Counted from the first letter of the stretch, positions 1 through 9,727 are shown. The stretch: 64,000 bases of DNA from Pseudomonas anguilliseptica (GCF_021375795.1 NZ_JAEIOI010000004.1:124001-188000), one strand, 5' to 3'. Notes: a model not told the origin generated them from the letters alone. Translations and numbers: made by a program.

Positions 1-145
1 CCTGGGTAAATACAGGGGAATGCTCAAGCAGCCAGATTTCGTCAGGCGTATCCACGCCGCGCGTATCGGTGAAGCGCTGCATCGCATGCCAGGTAGGTTG
101 ATAGTCGACCTGGCCCAGCTCACGAAAGCCGAGCGGCAGGTCCAT
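1..145 (-). CDS. lipB: Octanoyltransferase LipB (partial, N-terminal 48 residues)
   Basis: Only the first 48 codons lie in the window; the gene runs off the left edge. The peptide opens [16 protein letters not shown] and continues to a stretch ending [10 protein letters not shown], both typical of the LipB N-terminus. LipB moves octanoate from acyl carrier protein to the lipoyl domains of 2-oxoacid dehydrogenases and the glycine cleavage H protein, the first step of lipoate synthesis in the cytoplasm. Its ATG shares one base with the TGA of ybeD upstream, so the two are probably translationally coupled. The catalytic Lys and Cys fall outside the window, so identity rests on the N-terminus and on the usual ybeD-lipB order. 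Confidence 0.9.
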   Translation of the reverse strand, partial: MDLPLGFRELGQVDYQPTWHAMQRFTDTRGVDTPDEIWLLEHSPVFTQ

Positions 146-414
146 CACAGCACCATGTGCACGATACCGGTCGCACGCAGGGCGCTGTTGATATCGCGTA
201 GCTGATCTTCGCTGGTGGCTTCGATATGCAGCTGCACGGTGGTGTACTTGCCGTTGCTGCTCTGGCGTTCGGCCAGGGTGCTGAGATCGACCTTGGCGTG
301 CTGGCTAAGGATCTCGATCACCGTACTCTTGTAGTTGGCGCCACTGTCACCGACCACCTTGATCGGGTAGTCCGCGCAGGGGAATTCGATTTTGTGCGAT
401 TTGACGTCGGTCAT
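145..414 (-). CDS. ybeD: YbeD family DUF493 protein
   Basis: This 89-residue protein has the YbeD/DUF493 pattern: an [13 protein letters not shown] opening, a central helix and a C-terminal strand with [13 protein letters not shown]. The fold resembles ACT-type regulatory domains, and no enzymatic role is established. I start at the ATG giving [11 protein letters not shown], which matches the family length; a longer reading frame upstream is not conserved-looking. It sits between dacA and lipB on the minus strand and overlaps the lipB start by one base. This dacA-ybeD-lipB order is common in Gammaproteobacteria, which supports the call more than the sequence alone does. Confidence 0.88.
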   Translation of the reverse strand: MTDVKSHKIEFPCADYPIKVVGDSGANYKSTVIEILSQHAKVDLSTLAERQSSNGKYTTVQLHIEATSEDQLRDINSALRATGIVHMVL

Positions 415-487
415 GGCAGTAACGGCCTCGTAAGCCGTGGCAACAACAGCGCCCCTGCAGGTCGGCAAGGGCGCGCTGGTCACGCTA

Positions 488-1663
488 TCAGTTGAACAAT
501 CCAAAGAAGAACAGGCTGATGCTATCCCACAGGCGACGGAAGAAGCTGCCTTCCTCAACGGCCTCAAGAGCAATCAGATCGGCGCTGTGCACCACTTCTT
601 CACCCAGTTTTACCTCGACCTTGCCGATCACATCGCCTTGGGCAATGGGCGCGGTGAGCTGCGGGTTGAGGGTCATGCCGGCCTGCAGTTTATCCAGCTG
701 GCCTTTCGGCAGAGTCAGGCTCAGGTCAGTGGCCAGACCGGCCTTGACCTGACGTACAGTGCCCTTCCACACCTGTGCCTGAGCCAGCTCTTGGCCTTTC
801 TTGTAGAAGGTCCGGGTTTCGAAGAAGCGGAAACCATAGGTCAGCAGCTTCTGAGTTTCGGCGGCGCGGGCAGACTCGCTGACAGTGCCAAACACCGAAG
901 TGATCATGCGCGCGCCATCGCGCACAGCCGAGGCGACCAGGCAATAGCCGGCTTCCTGGGTGTGGCCGGTTTTCAGACCATCCACGGTCTTGTCACGCCA
1001 CAGCAACAGGTTACGGTTGCCCTGCTTGATGTTGTTCCAGAGGAACTCTTTCTGCGCGTAGATGGCGTAGTGTTCCTGGTCTTCATTGATGATTGCACGG
1101 GCCAGAATGGCCATATCGTGGGCACTGGAGTAGTGCTCCGGGTGCGGCAGGCCGGTGGCATTCATGAAGTGGCTATTGGTCATGCCCAGACGTGCAGCGG
1201 TCTCGTTCATCATGTCGGCGAAGGCATCTTCGCTGCCGGCAATGTATTCGGCCAGGGCGATACTGGCGTCGTTGCCCGACTGGATGATCACACCGTGCAG
1301 CAGGTCATCGACTTTCACCTGACTGTTCAAGGGCAGGAACATGGTCGAACCGCCGGATGCAGCACCACCGGTACGCCAGGCGTGCTCGCTGATCGGCACC
1401 AGGTCCTGCTCGCCGATCTTGCCCTTGCGAATTTCCAGGGTAGCGATGTAGGCCGTCATCAGCTTGGTCAGGCTAGCCGGCGGCAAACGCTGGTCGCCAT
1501 TGTTCTCCACCAGCACCTTGCCGCTGGCGGCATCGAGCAGCACATAGGATTTTGCTGCGAGCTGTGGGGCAGAAGGAATCACTTGCTGATTAGCCCAGAC
1601 AGTCGGTGCGCTGAGCAGGAACAGTGACAGGAAAACGCGTTGCGCAAAGCTGGTGATATTCAT
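488..1663 (-). CDS. dacA: D-alanyl-D-alanine carboxypeptidase (PBP5/6 type)
   Basis: This is a 391-residue low-molecular-mass penicillin-binding protein that removes the terminal D-Ala from peptidoglycan pentapeptides in the periplasm. A Sec signal peptide ends near residue 24 (TVWA|NQQ). All three active-site motifs are present: SLTK at 64-67 with the nucleophile Ser, SGN at 129-131 and KTG at 231-233. A PBP5-type beta-rich C-terminal domain follows, ending in an amphipathic hydrophobic helix (RRLWDSISLFFFGLF) that anchors the enzyme to the inner membrane. It heads a minus-strand group with ybeD and lipB, separated from rlpA by about 120 bases that probably hold its promoter. Pseudomonas authors also call this gene dacC. 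Confidence 0.95.
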   Translation of the reverse strand: MNITSFAQRVFLSLFLLSAPTVWANQQVIPSAPQLAAKSYVLLDAASGKVLVENNGDQRLPPASLTKLMTAYIATLEIRKGKIGEQDLVPISEHAWRTGGAASGGSTMFLPLNSQVKVDDLLHGVIIQSGNDASIALAEYIAGSEDAFADMMNETAARLGMTNSHFMNATGLPHPEHYSSAHDMAILARAIINEDQEHYAIYAQKEFLWNNIKQGNRNLLLWRDKTVDGLKTGHTQEAGYCLVASAVRDGARMITSVFGTVSESARAAETQKLLTYGFRFFETRTFYKKGQELAQAQVWKGTVRQVKAGLATDLSLTLPKGQLDKLQAGMTLNPQLTAPIAQGDVIGKVEVKLGEEVVHSADLIALEAVEEGSFFRRLWDSISLFFFGLFN

Positions 1664-1783
1664 CCGTCTCTCTAGATTGCTGATGGTGGAACAGCCCCGC
1701 AGGGCATAGTCAGTACCGCACCTGATCAGTCGTAACCGAGCAGGGTGGTTGTTTAGTCCCGCGGGAAAACAATAAGTGCCGTG

Positions 1784-2788
1784 TCAATCCGCCTTGACCA
1801 GGGCTGGCTCGCCAAGGTTGGCCAGGCGCACGCTGCTTTGCAGCTGCTCAGCCTCGCTTTGACTGCTCACCGGCCCCAGGCGCACGCGGTGCAAGATCTG
1901 CTGGTTGCGCACCACTGAGCTGACGAACACCGGCGCAGCCACCGTCTCGCTCAGCTTCGCCCGGAGTAGCTCCGCAGCGTCCGGATTGGCGAAGGCGGCC
2001 ACTTGGAGATACAGGCCAGAGGCTCCGACTGAAGCGTTTTTTTTTGCGTCAATCTGCACGGGGAGCACCGCGGCGGCATGCTGCTGCGGCGGTGGCGAAT
2101 ACTGTTCAACCGGCTGTGCGACAGGCTGTGCAATCGGTTGAGCCTTTGCCACTTGCTGCGGTGCAGCCAGCACCATCGGCACCGGACGGCCCTGTTGAGC
2201 CCACCATTCGTGCGGATCGATGCCTTCGACCTTGACCCGCGCGGTGCCGCTTTCGGCGTAACCGAGCTTCTTCGCTGCTGCAAAGGACAGGTCGATGATA
2301 CGGTCGGAATAGAACGGGCCACGGTCATTGACCCGCAGGATCGCCGACTTGCCGTTCTCCAGATTGGTCACCCGCACGTAGCTCGGCAGCGGCAGGGTCT
2401 TGTGCGCGGCGGTCATGCCGTACAGGTCGTAGGTTTCACCATTGGCAGTGGCTTGGCCATGGAATTTGGTGCCATACCAGGACGCCGGACCGACTGCCTG
2501 ATAACGGCGGGCATCGGGAATCGGGTAATACTGTTTGCCGAATACGGTGTAAGGGCTGGCCTTGACCGGGCCGTAATGCGGCATGGGCACGGCATCAGGA
2601 ATCCGCGAGACATCGACATCCCACCAGGGCGCGCCATCCTTGTGCGGACGGTTGAAGTCCCCCGGGCCGGAAATCGCCCCGCCCGAGTGTATCGGCGCCA
2701 CAGGCTGCGGCGCACGGGTGGACGAGCAACTGGCCAGAGCCAGCGCGAGGCTGCCATACAACGCCAATTTGAAAGGCAAACGCGACAT
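1784..2788 (-). CDS. rlpA: Septal ring lytic transglycosylase RlpA, lipoprotein
   Basis: This 334-residue outer-membrane lipoprotein cleaves peptidoglycan strands lacking stem peptides at the division septum. The lipobox LALAS|C puts the lipidated Cys at residue 21. A double-psi beta-barrel domain spans about 100-190, with the characteristic GPASWYGTKFHGQATANGE and the VNDRGPF catalytic region. A Pro/Gln/Ala-rich linker leads to a C-terminal SPOR domain (about 257-334) that binds denuded septal glycan. The start codon overlaps the mltB stop by one base, and the order rodA-mltB-rlpA is standard in Pseudomonas. Overall length and domain order are normal for the family. Confidence 0.95.
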   Translation of the reverse strand: MSRLPFKLALYGSLALALASCSSTRAPQPVAPIHSGGAISGPGDFNRPHKDGAPWWDVDVSRIPDAVPMPHYGPVKASPYTVFGKQYYPIPDARRYQAVGPASWYGTKFHGQATANGETYDLYGMTAAHKTLPLPSYVRVTNLENGKSAILRVNDRGPFYSDRIIDLSFAAAKKLGYAESGTARVKVEGIDPHEWWAQQGRPVPMVLAAPQQVAKAQPIAQPVAQPVEQYSPPPQQHAAAVLPVQIDAKKNASVGASGLYLQVAAFANPDAAELLRAKLSETVAAPVFVSSVVRNQQILHRVRLGPVSSQSEAEQLQSSVRLANLGEPALVKAD

Positions 2789-3807
2789 CAGTTCTTACCC
2801 CGTGCATCAACCAGCAACTCGGCCAGCTGATTGACCGCCATGGCATACATAACACTGCGATTGTAGCGGGTGATCACAAAGAAGTTAGGCAAGCCTAGCC
2901 AGTACTCGTCGCCCTCAGCACCTTCCAGACGGAAGGCCGTCACCGGCAGGTCGTCGCTCAGTGCGTCGGCACTCGACCAGCCCAGCGCACGCAACTCGCC
3001 GACATTTTTCACCGGGTCCAGGCCCACAGTCAGGCCTTGTTCGGCCTGTGCGCCTTTGACTCGAGCAACGCTGGCAACAGGCTGGCCGGGCTGCCAACCA
3101 TGGCGTTTGAAGTAGCTGGCTACACTGCCGATGGCATCGGCCGGGTTGTTCCAGATATTGATATGGCCGTCGCCATCAAAATCCACCGCATAGGCGCGGA
3201 AGCTGCTCGGCATAAATTGCGGCAGGCCCATGGCACCAGCGTAGGAGCCGGTCATGCTCAGCGGCTCGACCTGTTCTTCACGGGTCAGCAGGAGAAACTC
3301 GCGCAGTTCCTTACGGAAGAATGGCGCACGCGGCGGGTAGTCAAAGGCCAGGGTCGACAGCGCGTCCATCACCCGCCAGCTACCGGTATTGCCACCGTAG
3401 AAGGTTTCCACGCCGATGATCGCGACGATCACCTGCGCCGGCACTCCGTATTCGGCTTCGGCACGGGCCAGGGTCGCCTCATGCTGTTTCCAGAACTCGA
3501 CACCCTTACTGATGCGCTTGTCGGTGATAAAGATCGGCCGGTAGTCCTTCCACGGCTTGGCCTTTTCAGCAGGGCGCGAAATGGCATCGAGAATCGCCTG
3601 CTTACGCTCGACCTGAGCAAACAGCTCGACCAGTTGCTCGCCGGCAAAGCCGTAGTCACGGGTCATTTCGGCAACAAATTCGGCCACCTGAGGTGACTGC
3701 TGATAATCGCCGGCAACAGCCGTCTGGGCTACCCCGAACACCCCAGCCAGAGCTAGCCAAGGTGCAGTTCGTACCATCCAGCCACGCGCGTTTTGCATTG
3801 AATTCAT
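2788..3807 (-). CDS. mltB: Lytic murein transglycosylase B
   Basis: This 339-residue soluble or periplasmic SltB-type transglycosylase cuts the MurNAc-GlcNAc bond, leaving 1,6-anhydro ends. The catalytic Glu lies in VETFYGG, and the family blocks SYAGAMGLPQFMPSSF and DFDGDGHINIW are clear. I start at the ATG giving MNSMQNARGW because it yields a clean signal peptide ending QTAVA|GD and has GGGA upstream; an in-frame ATG nine codons earlier, at 3834, would overlap rodA by 19 bases. No lipobox is visible, so the protein is probably periplasmic rather than lipid-anchored. It is cotranscribed with rodA and rlpA. Confidence 0.93.
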   Translation of the reverse strand: MNSMQNARGWMVRTAPWLALAGVFGVAQTAVAGDYQQSPQVAEFVAEMTRDYGFAGEQLVELFAQVERKQAILDAISRPAEKAKPWKDYRPIFITDKRISKGVEFWKQHEATLARAEAEYGVPAQVIVAIIGVETFYGGNTGSWRVMDALSTLAFDYPPRAPFFRKELREFLLLTREEQVEPLSMTGSYAGAMGLPQFMPSSFRAYAVDFDGDGHINIWNNPADAIGSVASYFKRHGWQPGQPVASVARVKGAQAEQGLTVGLDPVKNVGELRALGWSSADALSDDLPVTAFRLEGAEGDEYWLGLPNFFVITRYNRSVMYAMAVNQLAELLVDARGKN

Positions 3808-3815
3808 AATCCCAA

Positions 3816-4961
3816 TCAAGCCTGCGTCATCCACTTACGATGGGTGTGGATCGACATCAAAATTCCAAATCCTGCCAACAGGGTGATCAGCGAGGTGCCG
3901 CCATAGCTGATGAAGGGCAACGGCACCCCCACCACTGGCAACAGGCCGCTGACCATCCCGATATTGACGAAGACATACACGAAGAAAGTCATGGTCAGCG
4001 CGCCGGCGAGCAGCTTACCGAACAGCGTCTGCGCTTGCACGGTAATCACCAGGCCGCGCGCGATCAACAGCAAGTACACCAGCAGTAACAAACACACCCC
4101 GACCAGGCCGAATTCCTCAGCCAGCACCGCGATGATGAAGTCGGTGTGACTTTCCGGGAGAAAATCCAGGTGCGACTGGGTGCCCTGCAACCAGCCCTTG
4201 CCGAGCACGCCGCCGGAGCCGATGGCGGCCTTGGACTGGATGATGTTCCAGCCGCTGCCCAGCGGATCGCTTTCCGGGTTGAGGAAGGTCAGCACCCGCT
4301 GCTTCTGGTACTGGTGCATGACAAAGAACCACATGCCGACGGCGATCGGCACCACTGCTGCCACTGCGCTGATCACCCAACGCCATTGCAGCCCGGCGAT
4401 AAACAGCACGAAGCCACCCGAAGCGAGGATCAGCAGCGAGGTGCCCAGGTCAGGCTGCATCAGAATCAACACGAAAGGCACGATGATCATCGCCAGGCTG
4501 ATGCAGATGTGTTTCAGACGTGGCGGCAGGCTGCGATTGGACAGATACCAGGCGATGCTGGCCGGCATGATGATCTTCATGAACTCAGACGGCTGGAAGC
4601 GGATCACCCCGGGAATATTGATCCAGCGCGTAGCGCCCATGGCGTTGTGGCCCATGACATCCACCACCACCAGCAGGGCCACACCGCCCACGTAGGCCAG
4701 CGGCACCCAGCGCTCCATAAAGCGCGGTTCGAACTGGGCGATGATGAACATGCCGACCATACCGAGGCCAAAGGAACTGGCCTGCTTCATCAACAGATCG
4801 ACGTTCTTGCCACTGGCGGAATAGAGAATCATCAGGCTACCGCAGGCCAGCACCAGCAAGAGCAGCAACAGAATGCCGTCGATATGCAGGCGCTGCAGCA
4901 GCGTCGCCCGACGGCGCAGCAGGTCTTCGGTGGACAGGTTACGGTCGAAACTACTGTTCAT
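3816..4961 (-). CDS. rodA: Rod-shape peptidoglycan glycosyltransferase RodA
   Basis: RodA is a 381-residue SEDS-family polymerase with about ten membrane segments. It extends glycan strands from lipid II in the lateral wall, paired with the transpeptidase PBP2 encoded just upstream. Family signatures include the SASGKN loop after the first membrane helix, QPDLGTSLLI, ESHTDFIIAVLAEEFG and the C-terminal GVPLPFISYGGTS. Its ATG overlaps the mrdA stop by four bases (ATGA), so the two partners are translationally coupled. Length and motif order are normal. The N-terminal cytoplasmic tail of about 28 residues precedes the first hydrophobic helix. Confidence 0.96.
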   Translation of the reverse strand: MNSSFDRNLSTEDLLRRRATLLQRLHIDGILLLLLLVLACGSLMILYSASGKNVDLLMKQASSFGLGMVGMFIIAQFEPRFMERWVPLAYVGGVALLVVVDVMGHNAMGATRWINIPGVIRFQPSEFMKIIMPASIAWYLSNRSLPPRLKHICISLAMIIVPFVLILMQPDLGTSLLILASGGFVLFIAGLQWRWVISAVAAVVPIAVGMWFFVMHQYQKQRVLTFLNPESDPLGSGWNIIQSKAAIGSGGVLGKGWLQGTQSHLDFLPESHTDFIIAVLAEEFGLVGVCLLLLVYLLLIARGLVITVQAQTLFGKLLAGALTMTFFVYVFVNIGMVSGLLPVVGVPLPFISYGGTSLITLLAGFGILMSIHTHRKWMTQA

Positions 4962-6847
4962 GGTGCAGCGACCTCGGCCGCCACAGGCGGAGCAAATTCG
5001 GCTTTCAACTGACCGTTCTCATCCAGCAACCAGGCGTCCATCACCTGCTTGACCACTGGCGCAGCCACACCAGAGCCGGACTCACCATTCTCGACCATCA
5101 CCGACACGGCGATCTGCGGGTTGTCCGCCGGCGCGAAGGCGACGAACAGTGCATGGTCGCGGTGACGCTCCTGAACCTTGCTGCGGTCGTACTTCTCGCC
5201 CTGCTTGATCGCCACCACCTGGGCGGTACCGCTCTTGCCGGCAATCCGGTAGACCGACGTGTCGCCCACCTTGCGCGCCGTACCGCGCGCGCCGTGCATG
5301 ACCTGCTCCATGCCGTGGCGGCCGTTATCCCAGAACTTGGGATCACGCAGCACGATATCCGGCAGCGGATTGGGGTCCACCGGCACACGGCCCTGAATGG
5401 TCTTGGCCAGATGCGGGCGAATCCACTTGCCGCGCGTGGCCATCAGCGCCGTGGCCTGGGCCAGCTGCAGCGGTGTGGTCTGCATATAGCCCTGACCGAT
5501 CCCGAGAATCAGGGTTTCACCCGGATACCAGGCCTGGCGATAGCGCGCCCGCTTCCACTCCCGCGACGGCATCAAGCCGGCGGTTTCTTCGAACATGTCC
5601 AGCGCCACACGCTGACCCAAGCCGAAACGGGTCATGTAGTCATGCATGCGGTCGATGCCCATCTTGTGCGCCAGCGAATAGAAGTAGGTGTCGTTGGAGC
5701 GGGCAATGGCCAGGTCCATATCCACCCAACCGTCACCGGTGCGGTTCCAGTTGCGGTATTTATGGCTATGCCCCTGCAGCTGATAGAAGCCCGGATCATG
5801 CACCCGCGTTTGCGGGGTCACCACGCCAGCATCCAGCCCGGCCACTGCGACCATCGGTTTGATCGTCGAGCCCGGCGGGTAGAGGCCACGCAGCACCCGG
5901 TTATACAGCGGCCGATCAATCGAATCGCGCAAATCGGCATAGGCTTTAAAGCCAATACCCGTGACAAAGGGGTTGGGGTCGAAACTCGGCTGGCTGACCA
6001 TCGCCAGCACTTCACCGGTTTGTGGCTGGATCGCCACAATGGCCCCGCGACGGCCAGCCAGAGCGGCTTCAGCAGCCTCCTGCAGGCGCACATCGAGGCT
6101 CAGGACGATGTCCTTACCGGGCGTCGGATCGGTGCGCTTGAGCACCCGCAATACGCGCCCCCGGGCGTTGGTTTCGACCTCTTCGTAACCCACGTCACCA
6201 TGCAGCTCGTCTTCATAGAAGCGCTCGATACCGGTCTTGCCGATATGGTGCGTGCCGCTGTAAGCCACCGGATCAAGCTCTTTCAGCTCTTTCTCGTTGA
6301 TCCGTCCGACATAGCCCACCGAGTGGGCAAAGTGTTCGCCCAGCGGATAGTGCCGCACCAGCTGCGCCGCCACTTCAACCCCCGGCAGGCGGAACTGGTT
6401 GATGGCGATAAGGGCAATCTGCTCCTCACTCAGCTCAAACAACACCGGCACCGGCTCGAATGGCCGCCGCCCCTGACGCACCCGGCGCTCGAATAGCGCG
6501 CGTTCATCCGGCCCCAGCTTCAGCACTTCGACAATCACATCGAGCACCTGCGGCCAATCGCCGGCGCGCTCGCGGGTCAGAGTCAGGCTGAAACTTGGCC
6601 GGTTATCCGCGATGATCACCCCGTTGCGGTCGAAGATCAGCCCACGGTTCGGCGGAATCGGCTGTACATGGATGCGGTTATTTTCCGCCAGGGTGGTGTG
6701 GTACTCGTACTGCACCACCTGCAGGTAGTAAAGGCGCACAAGCAACACCGAGGTCAGCAGCAACACCACCACAGCCCCCACCACCGCGCGCTTGCGGATC
6801 AGGCGACTGTCTTTTTCGTGGTCTTTGAGGCGTATGGGCTGCGGCAT
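4958..6847 (-). CDS. mrdA: Peptidoglycan D,D-transpeptidase PBP2
   Basis: PBP2 (629 residues, class B penicillin-binding protein) cross-links new peptidoglycan in the elongasome together with RodA. A short cytoplasmic tail and one membrane anchor (about 20-42) are followed by the PBP dimerisation domain and the transpeptidase domain. The acyl-serine motif is STIK within YPPGSTIKPM, followed by SND in ARSNDTYF and the KSGTAQ motif near residue 545. The 24-base gap to rlmH suggests one transcript from proA, nadD, rsfS and rlmH through to rlpA. The C-terminus is rich in Ala, Val and Glu. Pseudomonas literature also calls it pbpA. Confidence 0.96.
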   Translation of the reverse strand: MPQPIRLKDHEKDSRLIRKRAVVGAVVVLLLTSVLLVRLYYLQVVQYEYHTTLAENNRIHVQPIPPNRGLIFDRNGVIIADNRPSFSLTLTRERAGDWPQVLDVIVEVLKLGPDERALFERRVRQGRRPFEPVPVLFELSEEQIALIAINQFRLPGVEVAAQLVRHYPLGEHFAHSVGYVGRINEKELKELDPVAYSGTHHIGKTGIERFYEDELHGDVGYEEVETNARGRVLRVLKRTDPTPGKDIVLSLDVRLQEAAEAALAGRRGAIVAIQPQTGEVLAMVSQPSFDPNPFVTGIGFKAYADLRDSIDRPLYNRVLRGLYPPGSTIKPMVAVAGLDAGVVTPQTRVHDPGFYQLQGHSHKYRNWNRTGDGWVDMDLAIARSNDTYFYSLAHKMGIDRMHDYMTRFGLGQRVALDMFEETAGLMPSREWKRARYRQAWYPGETLILGIGQGYMQTTPLQLAQATALMATRGKWIRPHLAKTIQGRVPVDPNPLPDIVLRDPKFWDNGRHGMEQVMHGARGTARKVGDTSVYRIAGKSGTAQVVAIKQGEKYDRSKVQERHRDHALFVAFAPADNPQIAVSVMVENGESGSGVAAPVVKQVMDAWLLDENGQLKAEFAPPVAAEVAAP

Positions 6848-6871
6848 CGGTGGCGGCTGGCTACTGGCTGA

Positions 6872-7339
6872 TTATTTGTGATACGGATGACCGGACAACA
6901 CGGTCCAGGCTCGGTACATCTGTTCGCCGATCAGAATGCGCACCAGCGGATGCGGCAGGGTCAACGGCGACAGCGACCAGCGCTGTTCACTGCGTGCCTG
7001 CACCTCAGGCGCCAGCCCTTCCGGGCCGCCGACCATAAGGTTGACCGTGCGGGCATCCAGGCGCCATTTATCCAGTTCAACCGCCAGTTGTTCGGTGCTC
7101 CAGGGTCGCCCTTCGACTTCCAGGGTGACGATGCGTTCCCCAGGTTGCACCTTGCTCAGCATGGCCTCGCCCTCCTGGCGGATCATGCGCGCCACATCGG
7201 CATTTTTGCCGCGGGTGGTCAGCGGAATCTCCACCAGTTCCAGCGACAGTTCGCTGGGCATCCGTTTGGCATATTCCTGCCAACCGTCTTCAACCCAGCG
7301 CGGCATGCGCGACCCCACGGCGATCAACTTGATGCGCAC
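6872..7339 (-). CDS. rlmH: 23S rRNA (pseudouridine-1915-N3)-methyltransferase RlmH
   Basis: RlmH is a 155-residue SPOUT methyltransferase that methylates pseudouridine 1915 in helix 69 of 23S rRNA on assembled 70S ribosomes. The protein opens [16 protein letters not shown] and ends with the SAM-binding knot, including VGGPEGL and the [19 protein letters not shown] block; the terminal GHPYHK is characteristic. It is 12 bases downstream of rsfS and 24 bases upstream of mrdA. The rsfS-rlmH pair is widely conserved and links ribosome maturation to cell-wall elongation genes in this operon. Confidence 0.96.
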   Translation of the reverse strand: MRIKLIAVGSRMPRWVEDGWQEYAKRMPSELSLELVEIPLTTRGKNADVARMIRQEGEAMLSKVQPGERIVTLEVEGRPWSTEQLAVELDKWRLDARTVNLMVGGPEGLAPEVQARSEQRWSLSPLTLPHPLVRILIGEQMYRAWTVLSGHPYHK

Positions 7340-7351
7340 AGCTTGGCGTCC

Positions 7352-7738
7352 TTATTCCTGCTCAGAACCCGGCTCAGCACTGAACTGCGCACGTGTCTGC
7401 TCGGCACCCTGCCACAGGCGCTCAAGGTCGTAGAACTGGCGAGCCGTCGGCAGCATCACGTGCACCACGATGTCGCCGAGGTCGAGCAGTGCCCACTCAC
7501 CACTGTCCAGGCCTTCGCTGCCCAGCGGACGCACGCCCTGCTCCTTGGCTTTCTCCAGCACGTTGTCGACCAGCGACTTGACGTGACGGCTGGAGGTGCC
7601 GCTGGCGATCAGCATGAAGTCAGTGATGCTGGTCTTGCCACGCACATCGATGGTGGTGATGTCCTGGGCCTTGATCTCTTCCAGGGCGGCGACGGCCAGC
7701 TTGACCAGCGCTTCGCTCTGCATTTTTGCATTTGTCAT
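7352..7738 (-). CDS. rsfS: Ribosomal silencing factor RsfS
   Basis: RsfS binds ribosomal protein uL14 on the 50S subunit and blocks subunit joining when nutrients are scarce. The 128-residue protein carries the family core [19 protein letters not shown], then [20 protein letters not shown] and YDLERLW. I start at the ATG giving [13 protein letters not shown]; an ATG five codons further in (MQSEAL) is also possible. The frame continues about 68 codons upstream without family similarity and into nadD, so the long version is rejected. The C-terminus is acidic (SAEPGSEQE). nadD lies 22 bases upstream and rlmH 12 bases downstream. Confidence 0.93.
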   Translation of the reverse strand: MTNAKMQSEALVKLAVAALEEIKAQDITTIDVRGKTSITDFMLIASGTSSRHVKSLVDNVLEKAKEQGVRPLGSEGLDSGEWALLDLGDIVVHVMLPTARQFYDLERLWQGAEQTRAQFSAEPGSEQE

Positions 7739-7760
7739 AAATAACTCGTTTGCCTCATGT

Positions 7761-8420
7761 TCAATTCGCGCCACGGTACAGTCCGTGGGCATGGATATAG
7801 GCCAGTACCGCGTCGGGCACCAGAAAACGTGCCGACTTTCCGCTCGCCAGCAGCGCGCGGACCTGGGTAGCCGACACCGCCAGGGGTGTCTGCCAGATAA
7901 AAGCAATCTGCCCACTCGGCCCGTCCAGCGCCGAAGGGTCACTCACACTGCGTGCCGCCAGCAGATCGCGCAGCGCCTCGGGCGCTTCGCTGTCGGCATC
8001 CGGCCGCTGCAACACCAGAATATGGCAGTGCTGCAACAGCTCATCCCAGCGCTGCCAACTGGGCAAACCGCAGAAGGCATCCCAGCCCAACAGCAGAAAC
8101 AGCTGATCATGCGCTGCCAACTCGCTGCGCAACGACTCCAGCGTGTCGATGCTGTAGGACGGCTTGTCGCGTTGCAGTTCGCGATCATCCACCTGCAGCA
8201 CATCAGCGTCCGCCACCGCCAGCCGCACCATGGCCAGGCGATCCTCGGCACTGACCTCTGGCGCACTGCGATGCGGCGGCCGCGCACTGGGAATCAGGCG
8301 CAGCTCATCGAGTTGCAGCGCCTCGGCGACTTCCACGGCACTGCGCAGATGGCCGATATGCACCGGGTTAAAGGTGCCACCCAGTATCCCGATGCGCCGG
8401 GCGCCGGTGTGTCGGTCCAT
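7761..8420 (-). CDS. nadD: Nicotinate-nucleotide adenylyltransferase
   Basis: NadD (219 residues) adenylylates nicotinate mononucleotide to deamido-NAD, a required step of both de novo and salvage NAD synthesis. The nucleotidyltransferase signature [13 protein letters not shown] sits at about 14-26, and the second conserved motif appears as SATQVRALL near the C-terminus, where it contacts the ATP phosphates. The central [13 protein letters not shown] block is typical of bacterial NadD. Its start codon shares one base with the proA stop, so it is probably translated by coupling to proA. The arrangement proA-nadD-rsfS-rlmH is conserved in pseudomonads. Confidence 0.95.
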   Translation of the reverse strand: MDRHTGARRIGILGGTFNPVHIGHLRSAVEVAEALQLDELRLIPSARPPHRSAPEVSAEDRLAMVRLAVADADVLQVDDRELQRDKPSYSIDTLESLRSELAAHDQLFLLLGWDAFCGLPSWQRWDELLQHCHILVLQRPDADSEAPEALRDLLAARSVSDPSALDGPSGQIAFIWQTPLAVSATQVRALLASGKSARFLVPDAVLAYIHAHGLYRGAN

Positions 8421-9685
8421 CAGGTGCGGATGTGTCCGTCGCCGAACACCACATACTTCTCGCTGGTCAGGCCTTCCAGACCAACCGGGCCACGGGCGTG
8501 CAGCTTATCGGTGGAAATGCCGATTTCCGCGCCCAGGCCGTACTCGAAACCGTCAGCAAAACGGGTCGAGGCATTGACCATCACCGAAGCGGAATCCACC
8601 TCGGTGAGGAAGCGCCGCGCATCCGTGAAGTTCTCGGTGATGAGCGCGTCGGTGTGCTTGGAGCCGTACTGATTGATGTGCTCAATGGCGGCATCCAGCG
8701 ACTCGACAATGCGAATTGCCAGAATCGGCGCGTTGTACTCGGCGTACCAGTCGTCTTCGCTGGCTTCCAGTACGTCGCTGCCGAGCAGCTTACGGGTCGC
8801 AGCATCACCACGCAGCTCAACACCTTTGTCACGGTAGATCGCAGCCAGCGGCGGCAGCACCTTGCCCGCCACGGCAGCGTGCACCAGCAGGGTTTCCATG
8901 GCGTTGCACGGCGAATAACGCTGGGTCTTGGCGTTGTCGGCAACGCGAATCGCCTTGTCCAGATCAGCGGCGACGTCGATATAGACGTGGCAAACGCCAT
9001 CCAGGTGCTTGATCACCGGCACCTTGGCATCGCGACTGATGCGTTCGATCAGGCCCTTGCCGCCGCGCGGCACAATCACATCGACGAACTCGGGCATGGT
9101 GATCAGCGCACCAACGGCGGCGCGATCAGTAGTTTCCACCACTTGCACGGCACTGGCCGGCAAATCGGCCTCGGCCAACCCCTGCTGGATGCAGCGAGCA
9201 ATCGCCTGGTTGGAATGGATCGCTTCGGAGCCGCCACGCAAAATGGTCGCGTTGCCGGACTTCAGACACAGGCTGGCGGCGTCGATGGTCACGTTCGGGC
9301 GCGACTCGTAGATGATGCCGATCACGCCCAGCGGCACGCGCATCTTGCCAACCTGAATACCCGACGGCAGGTAACGCATGTCACGGATCTCGCCAATCGG
9401 ATCAGGCAGCGTAGCAACTTGACGCAGGCCTTCGATCATCGAATCGATCACTACCGGGGTCAGCGCCAGACGGTCGACCATGGCTGGCTCCAGGCCGTTG
9501 GCGCGGGCGGCGGCCAGGTCCAGCTGGTTGGCGGCGGTCAACTCGGCGCGAGCGGCGTCGAGAGCATTGGCAGCGGCCTGCAAAGCGCGATTCTTCTGCG
9601 CGGTGCTGGCGCGGGCGAGCACCCGCGAGGCTTCGCGCGCGGCGCGGCCCAGGCGGGTCATATAGTCGAGCACGGACTCAGTCAT
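8420..9685 (-). CDS. proA: Gamma-glutamyl phosphate reductase
   Basis: ProA (421 residues) reduces gamma-glutamyl phosphate to glutamate-5-semialdehyde with NADPH, the second step of proline synthesis. The aldehyde-dehydrogenase fold is evident from the [20 protein letters not shown] block, the GGKGLIERI loop, the catalytic Cys in [10 protein letters not shown], and the C-terminal [16 protein letters not shown] start at the ATG giving [13 protein letters not shown], which gives the standard family length; the frame upstream continues but is not conserved-looking. This is the first gene of the long minus-strand operon. A TATACT -10 candidate lies 37 bases upstream of its start. Confidence 0.96.
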   Translation of the reverse strand: MTESVLDYMTRLGRAAREASRVLARASTAQKNRALQAAANALDAARAELTAANQLDLAAARANGLEPAMVDRLALTPVVIDSMIEGLRQVATLPDPIGEIRDMRYLPSGIQVGKMRVPLGVIGIIYESRPNVTIDAASLCLKSGNATILRGGSEAIHSNQAIARCIQQGLAEADLPASAVQVVETTDRAAVGALITMPEFVDVIVPRGGKGLIERISRDAKVPVIKHLDGVCHVYIDVAADLDKAIRVADNAKTQRYSPCNAMETLLVHAAVAGKVLPPLAAIYRDKGVELRGDAATRKLLGSDVLEASEDDWYAEYNAPILAIRIVESLDAAIEHINQYGSKHTDALITENFTDARRFLTEVDSASVMVNASTRFADGFEYGLGAEIGISTDKLHARGPVGLEGLTSEKYVVFGDGHIRT

Positions 9686-9721
9686 GGTCTTGGCAGGTCT
9701 GGCGGTTGAAAAAAGTCGCTG

Positions 9722-9727
9722 AGTATA
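9722..9727 (-). promoter_or_regulatory. Candidate -10 element for proA operon
   Basis: Read on the minus strand the hexamer is TATACT, one mismatch from the sigma-70 consensus, 37 bases before the proA ATG. The -35 position 17 bases further upstream reads TGGGCG, a poor match. If the assignment is right, the promoter may need an activator, and a GGTAAACA copy lies about 40 bases above the -10. Confidence 0.35.

Noticed and set aside
437..1627. 396-codon open frame on the plus strand opposite dacA
   Set aside because: It is the antisense of a certain dacA gene; such long shadow frames are expected in high-GC DNA and it shows no domain or ribosome-binding site.
3808..3834. Upstream ATG for mltB
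   Set aside because: It would overlap rodA by 19 bases and spoil the signal peptide; the ATG at 3807 is better, although not proved.
4146..5012. His-rich 288-codon plus-strand frame opposite rodA
   Set aside because: Histidine richness arises from antisense of membrane-protein codons; not a metal-binding protein.
5153..6496. 447-codon plus-strand frame opposite mrdA
   Set aside because: Antisense shadow of PBP2 with no recognisable motif.
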